In this document: positions 42,209 through 51,727 of the stretch, in pieces
How the letters are laid out: each line of letters begins with the position of its first letter
Numbering within the stretch: position 1 is the stretch's first letter
Translations under genes and position numbers: made by a program
The notes under the pieces: model-generated
Databases searched by the model: none
What the model saw: the letters and a program-made list of their open reading frames with translations, nothing else
What the model was told of the DNA's origin: nothing
Assembly: GCA_963727955.1 (NCBI GenBank)
Contig: CAVSII010000001.1
Coordinates: forward strand, 62,001 to 126,000
DNA length: 64,000 nucleotides
Direction of reading: 5' to 3'
From: Bog-756 sp963727955
GTDB lineage: Bacteria > Actinomycetota > Acidimicrobiia > Acidimicrobiales > RAAP-2

Positions 42209-43143
42209 CCCGCTTCGGCATTCAGCTGCCCAACTTCTCGGGCCACAGCTCGGCTGAGCTGTTCGAGCACCTGGCCCATCTGGCCGCCACCATCGAGGAG
42301 ACCGGGTTCGACTCGCTGTGGGTCATGGACCACTACCTCCAGTTGCCGCCGCTCGGCGGACCCGATCAACCCATGCTGGAGGCCTACGCCCTCCTCGGCG
42401 CGCTGGCTGCCCGTACCCGGCGGGTGCAACTGGGCACGCTGGTGACCGGGGTGACCTACCGCAATCCGGGGCTCCTGGCCAAGATCGTGACCACCCTGGA
42501 CGTGATCTCGGGAGGGCGGGCCATTCTCGGGATCGGGGGCGCCTGGTACGACGTCGAGCACGAGGCCTTCGGCGTTGACTACCCCGCTGACCGGGTCCGG
42601 CTGGACATGCTCGAGGAGGCCGTCCAGATCTGCCGGGCCCTGTTTACCGGTGACGACGTCGATTTCGAAGGTACTTATTTTCGCCTGTCGCACGCCCGGA
42701 ACCTGCCCCGTCCGGTCCAGCAGGGGGGTCCGCGGATCATGATCGGAGGCGGGGGCGAGAAGCGGACCCTGCGCTTGGTGGCCTTGTACGCCGATCAGTG
42801 CAACGTGACCGGGGACGTCGCCACGCTCAGCCGCAAGATCGAGGTGCTCCGCGGCCACTGCGCCGAGGTGGGCCGCGACCCGGAAGAGATCGCCGTCACC
42901 TGGATGACGGTGGCCGTCCTGACCACCTCGGAGGAGAACACCCGAGACGTCCGGGCCATGTTGGCGGCCGGTGGTTCCCCCGAGGAGACGGCCGGCTACA
43001 CGGTGGGACAGCCCGAAGAGATTCCCGATCTGGTGGCCGGCCACGTCGCCGCCGGCGTCGACGAGGTCATCTTCAGTCTTCCTTTTGCCGACGCCCAAGG
43101 CATTGCCGCCCTGGGTCGGGCCCTGGCGCTGCCCGTTTCCTGA
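42205..43143 (+). CDS. LLM-class F420-dependent oxidoreductase
   Basis: 312 residues of the luciferase-like TIM barrel. FGIQLPNFSGHSSAELFEHLAHLAATIEETGFDSLWVMDHYLQLP, taken in parts, is the opening strand and the DH pair used by the F420 group; RVQLGTLVTGVTYRNPGLLAKIVTTLD and ILGIGGAWYDVEHEAFG follow. IMIGGGGEKRTLRLVALYADQCN binds the coenzyme phosphate. It transfers hydride from reduced F420 (or FMN); the substrate is unknown. Confidence 0.88.
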   Translation: MTRFGIQLPNFSGHSSAELFEHLAHLAATIEETGFDSLWVMDHYLQLPPLGGPDQPMLEAYALLGALAARTRRVQLGTLVTGVTYRNPGLLAKIVTTLDVISGGRAILGIGGAWYDVEHEAFGVDYPADRVRLDMLEEAVQICRALFTGDDVDFEGTYFRLSHARNLPRPVQQGGPRIMIGGGGEKRTLRLVALYADQCNVTGDVATLSRKIEVLRGHCAEVGRDPEEIAVTWMTVAVLTTSEENTRDVRAMLAAGGSPEETAGYTVGQPEEIPDLVAGHVAAGVDEVIFSLPFADAQGIAALGRALALPVS

Positions 43144-43152
43144 GCGACCGGC

Positions 43153-43497
43153 TCAGGCCCAGCCCAGCTCGGCCAACCGGCGGTCGTCGATGCCGAAGTG
43201 GTGACCCACCTCGTGGATGACCGTCTTTCTGACCAGGGCCACCACCTCGTCCCTGGTCCAGCAGGCGTTGCAGATGGTGGCCATGAAGATGGTGATGCGA
43301 TCGGGGGCCGATGCGGAGTAGTGGTTTCCCCGTTGGGTGAGAGGAACACCCTGGTAGAGGCCGAAGAGCCCCCCGGGGGGACTGCGGTCATCCACGGTGA
43401 CGGCCACGTTCTCCATGCTGGCGCCCAGCTCATCAGGTATGCCGTCGAGGGCGGCGCCCACCAGCTCCTCGAAGTCCTCGACCGATACCGTGATCAT
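43153..43497 (-). CDS. Metallopeptidase family protein (minimal HEXXH zincin)
   Basis: 114 residues. VSVEDFEELVGAALDGIPDEL opens the domain and TVIHEVGHHFGIDDRRLAELGW carries His-Glu-x-x-His with the following Asp of the minimal gluzincin (DUF1025) family. No signal peptide, so it is cytoplasmic. The target is unknown. TAGCAT lies nine bases before the ATG, giving at most a 2-nt leader. Confidence 0.88.
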   Translation of the reverse strand: MITVSVEDFEELVGAALDGIPDELGASMENVAVTVDDRSPPGGLFGLYQGVPLTQRGNHYSASAPDRITIFMATICNACWTRDEVVALVRKTVIHEVGHHFGIDDRRLAELGWA

Positions 43498-43676
43498 CCG
43501 GAACTGATGCTAGGGGGAGCCGCACCGGGGCGGCCCATGGCCGCCCGCTGGCCGCCCGCTGGCTACCCGAGGACCGCCCGATGGCGTCACGGGCGTCAAT
43601 CGCGCGAGAGTAGACACACGAACGTTTGGGAATGTGACCCTGTCGGGGCAAGAAGAAGGGATCAAAAGGAGGAGCG

Positions 43677-44474
43677 ATGCCGGCATTGACATGGGCCACA
43701 CATCATCGGTTCTGGGTGCTGGGCATGGGTTTCGCCGTGATTCTGGTGGCGGTAGCCGCCGGCGTCTGGTTCTTCCTGCTCCGGAGCCCCGGTACCCAAC
43801 TCGATCTGCGTCAGGCCCTTCGGCTCTACAAGGATCAGCAGCCGAAGTCGGGTGGGGCCAACGCTCAACTCCCCCCGCCCGGCGTCTACCGTTACCGGAC
43901 CTCGGGCGGTGAGACATTGAGCATCGGAGGCATCAGCCGCTCCTTCCCACCGGCGACCGAAATGATCGTTACCGACAGCAGCTGCGCCACCATGAAGTGG
44001 GAGCCTCTCGAGCAGCACATCGAAGGTCTGGTTACCTGCCCGGCGGCCAATCGAGCCTTGAGTATTGCCTCGGCCCCGTCGTACGAAGAGATTGCCGGCA
44101 TAAAGACCACGACCGACATCCGCTGTCCGAGTGGCACCTACCTGGTGCCCCCCCATCCGACGGTGGGTGAGCGATGGAAGACGACCTGTCACTCGCCGGG
44201 CCAGAACGTCGTTTTCGCCGGAAGCGTCGTGGGCTTCCAATCGGTCAAGGTCGGCGGCCAGAACGTCCGTGCCCTGCACACCCGGCTGACCCTCTCGTTC
44301 TCGGGTTCGCAGTCGGGCACCAATCCCAACGACTACTGGGTGTCGCTGCAGGACGGGATCATCCTCCGTCAGCGCGAGACCGTCGCTGTTTCGCAGGCTG
44401 CCGGGCCACTGGGCTCGGTGCACTACGGCGAACAGATGGCCATCGCCCTTACTTCTCTGACACCGCTCCGCTGA
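43677..44474 (+). CDS. Membrane-anchored exported protein, function unknown
   Basis: 265 residues. An N-terminal helix (FWVLGMGFAVILVAVAAGVWFFLL) anchors an outside domain of about 230 residues, rich in strands, with four cysteines (SSCATMKW, VTCPAANRA, IRCPSGTY, KTTCHSPG) that could form two disulphides. The pattern resembles other actinobacterial surface proteins of unknown role. aaaaggagcg precedes the ATG. A C-tract of about 195 bp starts 200 bp downstream. Confidence 0.65.
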   Translation: MPALTWATHHRFWVLGMGFAVILVAVAAGVWFFLLRSPGTQLDLRQALRLYKDQQPKSGGANAQLPPPGVYRYRTSGGETLSIGGISRSFPPATEMIVTDSSCATMKWEPLEQHIEGLVTCPAANRALSIASAPSYEEIAGIKTTTDIRCPSGTYLVPPHPTVGERWKTTCHSPGQNVVFAGSVVGFQSVKVGGQNVRALHTRLTLSFSGSQSGTNPNDYWVSLQDGIILRQRETVAVSQAAGPLGSVHYGEQMAIALTSLTPLR

Positions 44475-44909
44475 CCGGGGTCTCCGGTGCCCTTGGTCGA
44501 GAACCACCGGCTTCCGGTGAACGTATCTGTTGAGCAGAGGACTGGAAATATTTGGCGGCCACTGCTCTTCGGACAGTCGACGTATGGCGTGATACCCGGG
44601 GCGAGGCATACCGCGAGGCGCAGTTCTCAAGTGGGCCGGCCCGACGCACGCAAACTGGTGGGCCGACAACCCCGCCCCCCTCCCCCGCCCCCCCCCCCCC
44701 ACCCCCCGCCCCCCCCTGAGTGCTCCCCCGCCGCCCCCCCCCCCCCCCCCCCTCCCCCCCCCCCCCCGCCCCCCCACCCCCCCCCCCCCCTCCCCCCCCC
44801 CCCCCCCCCCCCTCCCCCCCTCCTCTCCCCCCCCCCCCCCTCTCCTAAAAAACCCCCCCACCCTCTCGTCGCCCTCAAGCCAGCCATTCACGGGGCCGAT
44901 GACTATGAG
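44475..44909. other. Intergenic region dominated by a C tract, no gene accepted
   Basis: The open frame spanning this region encodes almost pure proline (or glycine on the other strand) because of the tract and is not accepted as coding. The first 190 bp have normal composition and no gene features. Confidence 0.6.
44669..44863. repeat. Poly-C (poly-G on the minus strand) low-complexity tract
   Basis: About 195 bp that is over 85 per cent C, broken only by single T, G or A bases, followed by taaaaaa and more C. Nothing else in the window is like it. It could be a two-colour Illumina poly-G artefact at a contig join, or a real G-quadruplex-forming tract. It lies about 1.5 kb before the frameshift-rich zone. 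Confidence 0.8.
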
Positions 44910-45104
44910 GTGAGTGGATCTCAGACAGACCACAGCGTCCTCCCGCCCCGGGCACGGCCGGTCGGGCCCCACTCCCGCAGTTGGACCTTCCTGTTCGCCC
45001 GCTGTGGCAACTGCGGGACCGAGGTTCACCGTACCCATGGGCGGAACAAGCCGTGGTTGCACGCCGACCTGTCACCCTTGTGCCCTCAGCCCTCCGATCA
45101 GTGA
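44910..45104 (+). CDS. Possible small zinc-ribbon-like protein
   Basis: 64 residues from a GTG. FARCGNCGTEVHRTHGRNKPWLHAD and LCPQPSDQ give a CXXC pair, His residues and a later Cys, like short actinobacterial RCxxCG...RWxHAD proteins. The first 30 residues are not recognisable. It immediately follows the C tract, and truncation by it cannot be excluded. Confidence 0.35.
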   Translation: MSGSQTDHSVLPPRARPVGPHSRSWTFLFARCGNCGTEVHRTHGRNKPWLHADLSPLCPQPSDQ

Positions 45105-45207
45105 CGGCGGCGGCCAGGTCGGGACCGTGCCCGTCGGGGTCGGCGGCAGACAAGCCGAATTCCTGGTTGAGTCGGCATCCGGTGGGCGGCGGGTATAGAC
45201 CGTTTCG

Positions 45208-45462
45208 GTGAAGCTCAAGCTCGATCTGCACGACATCTACAACCGGGGTGACGACATCGATGGCGCACTTCGAGCAGTCATCGACGAGGCCATCGACAAG
45301 AAGATCCGCTTGGTCGAGATCATTCCCGGCAAGGGGAGTGGACAACTCAAGAAACGGGTTTTGCGCTTTCTCGACCAGAAGGAGATCAAAGTTCTCTATG
45401 ACCGGGTGGAGAAGGACTCACACAACTTCGGCCGGGTGTTCGTCCACTTCAAGTACAAATGA
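45208..45462 (+). CDS. Smr (small MutS-related) domain protein
   Basis: 84 residues, a stand-alone Smr domain. KLDLHDIYNRGDDIDGAL holds the DLH motif, and IIPGKGSGQLKKRVLRFLDQK matches the HGxGxGxL loop (here PGKGSG). The final RVFVHFKYK is the last strand. Smr domains act as nucleases on branched DNA or stalled-ribosome mRNA. TATAGA lies 8 bp before the GTG, so it may be leaderless. Confidence 0.88.
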   Translation: MKLKLDLHDIYNRGDDIDGALRAVIDEAIDKKIRLVEIIPGKGSGQLKKRVLRFLDQKEIKVLYDRVEKDSHNFGRVFVHFKYK

Positions 45463-45484
45463 CGGCCCGAGACGATGAGGAGAT

Positions 45485-46180
45485 TCACTGGGGCGCGGTA
45501 GCCGGCTTAGGGCCGTCGTTGATGACGATCGAGTCGGCCACCTTGTCGTGTAGGCACTGACGTCGGTCGTCCCACAGGCACCAGAGCGGATCGAGCAACC
45601 CGATCCAGCCCAAACATCCTGCCAGCCAGAAGATGGCCGCCCTTCCGAAGGACCGTCCCCATCCCAGTGTCCCTCCGAAGACCCGTATCGGTCGGATGTG
45701 CAGCCACGCCATGCCCAGAGTCCTGCCGAAATGGGCCACGGCCACCGTCTCGTAAGTGAGCATCACCAGCCCGGTCGCCACGGCACAGGCAAACACGGTC
45801 AGCTCGAGCCAGAAGAAGCCGGGTAGGTGCACTGTGGTGTCGGGCTGGCTGGTGACCGCCGGAAAGAAAGGCCCGAAGTGGGGGGCGGCGATGGAAAGCG
45901 TGACGACCAGAATGATCACGAAGACCGGCAACAGGACCAGGAGGTCGAGCATCCGGGCACCGAGGCGACGACCCGGATCGGCCAGGGCACCGGGTCCAAA
46001 CGCCGGTCGCCCCAGTTGGGCACCCTTCCAGGGGGGCGGTCCCCACATTCCCCACGTCGGAACGGTCGGACCCGGCGGGTACGGCGGAGGAGCCCGATGC
46101 GTCGTCCAGGTTGCACCATCCCAATAGCGCACACCACCGCTGCCGTCGGGGTCGGGATACCAGTTGGCCGGGGGGCTCAC
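45485..46180 (-). CDS. DUF2510 plus RDD-domain membrane protein
   Basis: 231 residues. PPANWYPDPDGSGGVRYWDG is the DUF2510 Trp-rich motif at the N-terminus; after a Pro/Gly/Trp linker, an RDD domain begins (ADPGRRLGARMLDLLVLLPVF) with three to four membrane helices and GRTLGMAWLHIRPIRVFGG. Such proteins are actinobacterial membrane proteins of unclear role. GTG 46180 is chosen to open just before DUF2510. It is 46 bp after the prs gene on the same strand. Confidence 0.83.
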   Translation of the reverse strand: MSPPANWYPDPDGSGGVRYWDGATWTTHRAPPPYPPGPTVPTWGMWGPPPWKGAQLGRPAFGPGALADPGRRLGARMLDLLVLLPVFVIILVVTLSIAAPHFGPFFPAVTSQPDTTVHLPGFFWLELTVFACAVATGLVMLTYETVAVAHFGRTLGMAWLHIRPIRVFGGTLGWGRSFGRAAIFWLAGCLGWIGLLDPLWCLWDDRRQCLHDKVADSIVINDGPKPATAPQ

Positions 46181-46226
46181 GCTGGTCAACGATCCGCCCG
46201 CCCCCTTCCTCTCTTGAAACCCGTGC

Positions 46227-47172
46227 TCATCTGTGAAAGAGAACGGACACGCTCTCCCGGTTGGCGATCCGGCGGATGGCCTCACCCAACAGGCCGGCAA
46301 CCGACACGACTTCTACTTTCGGCGAAAGGGCTATCGGTTGAGTCTCGACACTGTCGGTCATGAAAAGCGTCTTGATCGGGCTCTGGTCGATGCGATCCAT
46401 GGCGGCCCCCGCCAGCAGACCATGGCTCACTGCGGCATAGACCGAGCTGGCCCCACGCTCGACCAGCACTCGTGCCGCATCGGCCAGCGTCCCGCCCGAA
46501 ATAGTGAAGTCGTCGACGATCAAGGCGGTGCATCCCTCGACCGAGCCGATCAGCTCCACGACTTCGGCGGTCTCTGAATGATCCACTCGGCGCTTGTCGG
46601 CAATGGCCAACGGCGCAGCCAATCGTTCCGACCACTGCCTGGCTTTTTTGGCGAATCCGGCGTCGGGGGCGACAACCACCAGATCAGGAAGAGCTTTGGA
46701 AGCAATGACGTCGCACAGAACGGGCATGGCGTAGAGGTCATCGACAGGCACTTTGAAGAACCCCTGAACCTGGGGTGCGTGCAGATCGAGGGTGACGACT
46801 CGATCCACACCGGCCGCCTCGATGGCATCGGCGCAGACCCGGGCTCTGATGGAGACCCGGGGTTCGTCCTTCTTGTCACCCTTGGCATAGCTGAAGTACG
46901 GAATGACGGCGGTGACCGACGCCGCGCTGGCCCGCTTCAGGGCGTCGATCCAGAAGAGAAGCTCCATGAAGTTGTCGTTGGCCGGAAAGGCAGTGCCTTG
47001 TACGAGGAACACGTCCCCGACCGCGCACGTTGTCGAGCACTCTGACAAACAGGTTGCCCTCGGAAAATCTGAGTGTCTCGCTCGCCCCCAGAGGACGATC
47101 GAGATAGTCGGCGATCGCTCGGCCCAGCTTGCGGCTGGCCGAGCCGGCAAAGAGGAGGAAATCGTCCGTCAC
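46227..47172 (-). pseudogene. prs: Ribose-phosphate pyrophosphokinase, one frameshift
   Basis: About 315 residues when repaired. The N-terminal frame starts at GTG 47172 (DDFLLFAGSASRKLGRAIA, LRFSEGNLFVRVLDNVR) and the second frame resumes at DVFLVQGTAFPANDNFMEL, then IPYFSYAKGDKKDEPRVSI, VVTLDLHAPQVQGFF, and the PRPP loop ALIVDDFTISGGTL. The break is at the cccc run 47015-47018, where deleting one base restores the frame. The enzyme makes PRPP from ribose-5-phosphate and ATP; genomes usually need it, so a sequencing error is more likely than loss. A TAGATT lies 7 bp before the start. Confidence 0.85.
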
Positions 47173-47179
47173 CTCCCCC

Positions 47180-47185
47180 AATCTA
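47180..47185 (-). promoter_or_regulatory. TAGATT -10, leaderless start of prs
   Basis: Minus-strand TAGATT is followed by seven bases (gggggag) and GTG 47172. The divergent methyltransferase has TAGGCT at 47229-47234, six bases before GTG 47241. Confidence 0.45.
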
Positions 47186-47240
47186 CCTCTGGTCAAAATG
47201 CCATCAGAACCGGGGCCAGGACCATCGGTAGGCTGCCGTG

Positions 47241-47993
47241 GTGGCGCGCGTCGACTACGACCGTGAAGCGGGGCGTTACCACGCCGGCCGCGACGTGCCC
47301 CTCGACCATCTTGTCCCTTGGCGCCGCGTCCTCGAGCCATACGTCGAGTACCTCGGAGGACCGGTACTGGACATCGGTGCCGGCACCGGTATCTGGATGC
47401 GGGCCTTCGCCATCTGGCTCTCCCTGCCGGTCATCGGCGTCGAGCCCTCCGTGGGCATGAGGACGACGGCACGGGAGATCGGGCTACCGGCCGGCACCTC
47501 GATGACCGGCGGTCGGGCTGAGGCGATTCCTCTTGGCAGCGGCTCGGTGACGACGGCGTGGATGTCCACCGTCGTCCACCACATCGCCGACCTGGATGCC
47601 GCCAGTGCCGAGTTGGCCCGGGTCATACGTCCGGGTGGAGCTTTCCTGATTCGCAACTCATTTCCCGGTCGTCACGATGAGGTCATGCTCTTCTCCTACT
47701 TCCCCGCGGCCAAGCAGGTGGCTGACACCTTTCCGACGGTCGAGCACCTGACTGCCGTGTTTTCGGCCAATGGGTTCAGGCGGCATGACCTGGTCCGGGT
47801 CGGTGAACCGGCCCCCGACAGTCTCATCGCTTTTCGCCAGTGGGCGGAGTCCATGCGCCGAAGCGACTCCGCTCTGTCGCCTCTGACCGCCGAACAGTTC
47901 GCAGCGGGGATGAAGGCCGTCGACGCAGACATCGCCCGCGGGGAGCCGGCCAAGCCATTGGGACTGGATCTACTGGCTTTCGTCAGGCCCTGA
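47241..47993 (+). CDS. SAM-dependent class I methyltransferase
   Basis: About 250 residues. The SAM motif is PVLDIGAGTGIWMRAFAIWL near residues 43-62, then VIGVEPSVGM (acidic residue) and AWMSTVVHHIADLDAASAELARVIRPGGAFLIRNS. YDREAGRYHAGR at the start is typical of UbiE-like small-molecule methyltransferases. Substrate unknown. I prefer GTG 47241, six bases after TAGGCT, over GTG 47238. Divergent from prs. Confidence 0.85.
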   Translation: MARVDYDREAGRYHAGRDVPLDHLVPWRRVLEPYVEYLGGPVLDIGAGTGIWMRAFAIWLSLPVIGVEPSVGMRTTAREIGLPAGTSMTGGRAEAIPLGSGSVTTAWMSTVVHHIADLDAASAELARVIRPGGAFLIRNSFPGRHDEVMLFSYFPAAKQVADTFPTVEHLTAVFSANGFRRHDLVRVGEPAPDSLIAFRQWAESMRRSDSALSPLTAEQFAAGMKAVDADIARGEPAKPLGLDLLAFVRP

Positions 47994-48019
47994 GGGGGGA
48001 GACGGGGTGAGGCACTCCG

Positions 48020-48772
48020 ATGGCGAACCAACGGGGGAGCCGAACGGGAGGCGGATGGAGCTACGTTCGGGCCGTGGACAATCGGGAGGCGTGGGAGGCC
48101 GAAGCCGAAAACTGGGTCCGGTGGGCCCGTACCCCCGGCCATGACGCCTACTGGTACTACGCCGACGCATTCTTCGACGGCATTGTGCCGCCTCCGGGCC
48201 ACCTCACCGTGGAGGTCGGCTCGGGCGAAGGCCGGGTGACCCGCGACCTGCTGGCTCGCGGCCACAAGGTGGTGGCCGTCGACGGGTCCGAGACGCTGCT
48301 GCGATACGCGGCGGAGGCCGAACCCGATTCCGCCCACCGCTACGTGCTGGCCGATGCATCGTGCCTTCCCATCGACAGTGGCAGTGTCGACGTGGCTGTG
48401 GCCTACAACTCACTGATGGATTTCGACGACATGCCCACTGCCATCGCCGAAGTGGCCCGGGTCCTCGCCGACCACGGGGCCTTCTGCATCTGTCTCACCC
48501 ATCCCATCCTCAACGGTGGAGGATTCGACGGTGACGCTGAGGACGCGCCCTACCTGCTCCGGGAGAGTTACTTCGGTGCTCGACGGTTCGACGCCACCTT
48601 CAGCCGGGGCGACCTGAGTGTTCGGTTTCGGGGATGGAGCCGCCCTGTTCAGGAGTACCTTTCTGCCCTTTTCGCGGGCGGCTTCGTCATCGACGCCCTG
48701 GCCGAGCCGGTGCCCCGGGCGATTTCGAGCAGTCCGCCCGCTGGCACCGATTCCCGATGTTCCTACACGTGA
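48020..48772 (+). CDS. SAM-dependent methyltransferase, frameshifted near the 3' end
   Basis: 250 residues as read. HLTVEVGSGEGRVTRDLLARGHKVVAVDGSETLLRYA is the SAM site, then VDVAVAYNSLMDFDDMPTAIAEVARVL. The last 20 residues look wrong; a one-base shift near 48718 gives GDFEQSARWHRFPMFLHVRAI, the expected C-terminus for this family, which then runs into the antisense of the esterase. ATG 48020 has gtgagg upstream; GTG 48074 is an alternative. It is not the same family branch as the neighbour at 47241. Confidence 0.78.
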   Translation: MANQRGSRTGGGWSYVRAVDNREAWEAEAENWVRWARTPGHDAYWYYADAFFDGIVPPPGHLTVEVGSGEGRVTRDLLARGHKVVAVDGSETLLRYAAEAEPDSAHRYVLADASCLPIDSGSVDVAVAYNSLMDFDDMPTAIAEVARVLADHGAFCICLTHPILNGGGFDGDAEDAPYLLRESYFGARRFDATFSRGDLSVRFRGWSRPVQEYLSALFAGGFVIDALAEPVPRAISSSPPAGTDSRCSYT

Positions 48773-48778
48773 GGGCCA

Positions 48779-49684
48779 TCAAACGGGGGCCGTCGAGGTG
48801 CGGGCCAGAAAAGCGAGCGACGGGGGTTCCTGGGACAGGAAGAAGGAATCCGTATCCGACCTCGGGTGAACTCGACCACGGATCCAGGGGGCAGGGCTTT
48901 TTCCAGCGACTCGACCCCGGGGTGGAACGGGTCCTGATCGCCGGAGGCCACTCTGACTGGCTTACCGGTCAGCTGGGCGGCGTGAGTCACGGCGTCGTTG
49001 TCGGCAAAGGCCACGGCCGAGTCAAAGGCGCCCGCATTGGCGGCGCGGGCTTGGGGATAGCTCGTCCAGATGGCCCGGCTGATGGCAGCCACAGCGGCAA
49101 TGAGATCCGGATATTTCTCGGCCATGAGTAGGGCGCCGTAGCCACCCATGGAGATCCCCATCGTGCGGATCCTGTGGGGGTCGTCCGAGCCCACGCCGCT
49201 GGCACATCGGATCAATTCGTCGACCACCATGGCCATCGGGTCGTCGCCGGGGTGCGGGTTCCAATAGCCGTTGCCACCGTCGACGGTGACCATGGCCATC
49301 GGGGCGGAGGATGCCCATCGACCCGGAGAGCGACAGCCTGGGCTGGCGTCATCCCGCTCAGGGCGTGTGTGTGGTTCTCCCCGAAGCCGTGCAGCATCAC
49401 GACCAGAGGTAGAAGAGACCCGGGGCCATGACCGGGCGGGTAGGCCATCGTGTACCCAACTGTCGTATTCCGGGCGTGCGAATAAAAAGTGCCGGTATGG
49501 GACGGCCCGGCGGGCGAGAAGGCAAGTGCGGCAGTGGCCACGTCGCAGGCGCCGTCCAGCTGATCGAGGGTCTGCTGTCCGGGAAGCACCCCATGGGATA
49601 CCAGCTCGAATCCGGCGGCACCGGCCCCTACGACCAGGGCCGTGTGCCGCCCAACCCCAACAGGAGAAACCTCCGTCGGTTCAA
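48779..49684 (-). pseudogene. Tat-exported alpha/beta-hydrolase (esterase/depolymerase-like), multiple frameshifts
   Basis: Three frames join to one protein. A twin-arginine signal, LNRRRFLLLGLGG, opens at TTG 49684; a second frame gives FELVSHGVLPGQQTLDQL, then FYSHARNTTVGYTMAYPPGHG and LVVMLHGFGENHTHALSGMTPAQA; a third gives MVTVDGGNGYWNPHPGDDPM and the nucleophile elbow GISMGGYGALLMAEKYPD (Gly-x-Ser-x-Gly), and ends SFFLSQEPPSLAFLA. Breaks are near 49650, 49310 and 48850. It resembles secreted esterase D or feruloyl esterase relatives. The stop is TGA at 48781-48779. It follows the enoyl-CoA hydratase on the same strand by 14 bp. Confidence 0.65.
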
Positions 49685-49698
49685 CCCGGTCCGGGGCG

Positions 49699-50472
49699 CT
49701 ACTTCGATTTTGACGCCAGTCGAGTCGAGACGACGGCGGCGAACTCCGGGGTCACTCAACGCCTTGACAAACGCCGTCATCTCCTCGGCCATCCGACCCT
49801 CGACGGTTCGATCGCTGGAGCGGAGGAGCGCTTTCGATGCCCGGATGGCATCAGGGCGGTTGGCCGGCCAGCCGGGTGGCGGCCTCGATCGCCGCAGCGA
49901 GGGCCGGGCTGGCTGTCTCGTTGGCCAATCCCCAAACCGCCGCTTCTGAGCCGCTGATCCGCCGACCGGCCAGAATGAGCTCTGAGGCAGCCGCCCCCCG
50001 ACCACCGGGGGAGCAGCAGACTGGAAGCTGCCTCAGGCACCAACCCAAGTTCGACAACGGGACCGAGAGCTCCGCGGTGGGTTCGACATACACCAGATCG
50101 CAATGGAGGAGCATGGTGAGCCCCACGCCGACGGCGAATCCGTTGACGGCTGCCACCAGAGGAACCCGAACGGACGAGAGTGCGCCCAAGAACCGGACGA
50201 CCTGGTCGAGGTCGGCACCCGAAGCGAAGTCGGACAGGTCATTGCCGGCGGTGAAACGTCGCCTACGCCGGTGATAAGGACGGCGCCGATAGCGGGGTCC
50301 GAGTCTGCTTCGAGGAGAGCGTCGGCCATCCTCTCGTACATGGCTTGGGTGAGCGCGTTCCGCTTGGCGGGCCGATTGATGGTCACCCGGACGGCACGCG
50401 CCCGCTGACCTGGACCTTCACATCGCCGCTGTCGAACTTCACCACCGGACCGTCCCGAACCTCACTCATCAT
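49699..50472 (-). pseudogene. Enoyl-CoA hydratase/isomerase, multiple frameshifts
   Basis: The pieces give SEVRDGPVVKFDSGDVKVQV, VTINRPAKRNALTQAMYERMADALLEA, VPLVAAVNGFAVGVGLTMLLHCDLVYV (the crotonase oxyanion-hole region), SELILAGRRISGSEAAVWGL, and a C-terminus AEEMTAFVKALSD then EFAAVVSTRLASKSK. At least four one-base shifts lie at about 50410, 50230, 49870 and 49745. Repaired, it would be about 255 residues, the family size, hydrating 2-enoyl-CoA in fatty-acid or related metabolism. Confidence 0.7.
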
Positions 50473-50613
50473 CCCTCGCAGTCTCTTCCATTTGTCGTCG
50501 AACGGTAGCCCATGGCTGTTGCCGCCCCCGTGCTTCCTTCTTGTGCAGCAACCAGCGGCCATCGGCTGCAGATCGACGCCCGATCAGCAATCGATTCAGG
50601 ACGGCGACGACGC

Positions 50614-51628
50614 TCAGCCCGACAGGTTGCCGCATATATCGGCCAGATCAGCGGCAAACCGACGGCTCGAGAAATGCGCCCGTACGTGGGCCGCCGCCGC
50701 AGGGACCGAGGGCCGGGCTCCTCGGCCAGGGCTGAACGCATGGCCTCCACGTCGCCGGGCAGCCGGTCGGGCCGCTTGGCGTCACGTAATCGCGGACCAT
50801 CCCGACATCGGACACGATCACCGGTCGGCCCATCGACAGATTCTCCAACAGCACGGTCTGCCCCGAGGAGTAGGGCACCGATCGCAGGGGATGACGTGCC
50901 TACGTGCCGCGGCGTAGTGGTCACTGCAGCTGAAAGATGGGCACGTCGTGATCGAGGGTGACGTCGGCCTGGCTCGGGGTCGACCGGACCTGGGCGGCGT
51001 TCGGCCCGTCGGTCACGATCAGACAGTGCCAATCGTCGGGGAGGGCTCGCATCGAGGTGGGGTAGCTTGCCGTCGTTGGTCCCCACCGACACCACATCCC
51101 ACTGCGGGGTCCGCTCGCGGGCTGGAAGAAGTCCGTATCGACACCGAAAGGCAAGAAGCGGGTCTGCTGTGCCGACAGACCGATGTACCGCTCGAGTAGG
51201 GGGACCTGTTCAACTGGCGTACGCCGTCACGATGTCCGCCCCACCGCGGCGGGTAACACCTCGCCCGCGCCCACGATGCCGGAGCGATAGTGGTCAGCCA
51301 GCACGGCCACCGACAGGACCACAACCGGACGGCGTATCAAAATTGAGCCGTCGCAGGAGCAGCACGGGCAGAGCGGATGCCTCGGTGGTGCCGACAATGC
51401 ACGAGAGTTTTCTCTGTCCGACAAGCACCCAACCGGTCTGCCACAGCTTCCAAACCTGTAGTCGCCTCAGTTGACGAGGTACGAGAATCGCCAGCGGCAG
51501 AAGGTGATGTCCACACCGAACTCCGGCAACTCTGCGCCACCGAAAAGCCGGTGGGCCGGGACCTGGCCCGCTCGGTAATCGCTGAACTCCTTGGAGGGAT
51601 CCCAGGTGTACAGCATGGCCACCAGCAT
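50614..51628 (-). pseudogene. Glycosyltransferase (GT4-like), multiple frameshifts
   Basis: The N-terminus is MLVAMLYTWDPSKEFSDYRA, with LPEFGVDITFCRW; middle fragments include MPFGVDTDFFQPAS and WHCLIVTDGPNAAQV; VPYSSGQTVLLENLSMGRPVIVSD is the donor-site Glu region; the end is AHVRAHFSSRRFAADLADI with stop TGA at 50616-50614. Frames change several times, so the protein cannot be read whole. TAGCCT is six bases before ATG 51628, a leaderless start like others in the window. Confidence 0.6.
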
Positions 51629-51727
51629 GGGGGGAGGCTACCGGACGCCTCCTGCCCCAACCGGGCCAAGCGGTCCTCACCGCAGGCACGTGACATCAGG
51701 GGAGAGCGTCAGACTCTCTCCGGGCGA

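Noticed and set aside
44487..45104. Proline-rich (plus) and glycine-rich (minus) open frames across the C tract
   Set aside because: They arise from the low-complexity tract and have no domain; only the short 3' part from 44910 is kept as a weak candidate.
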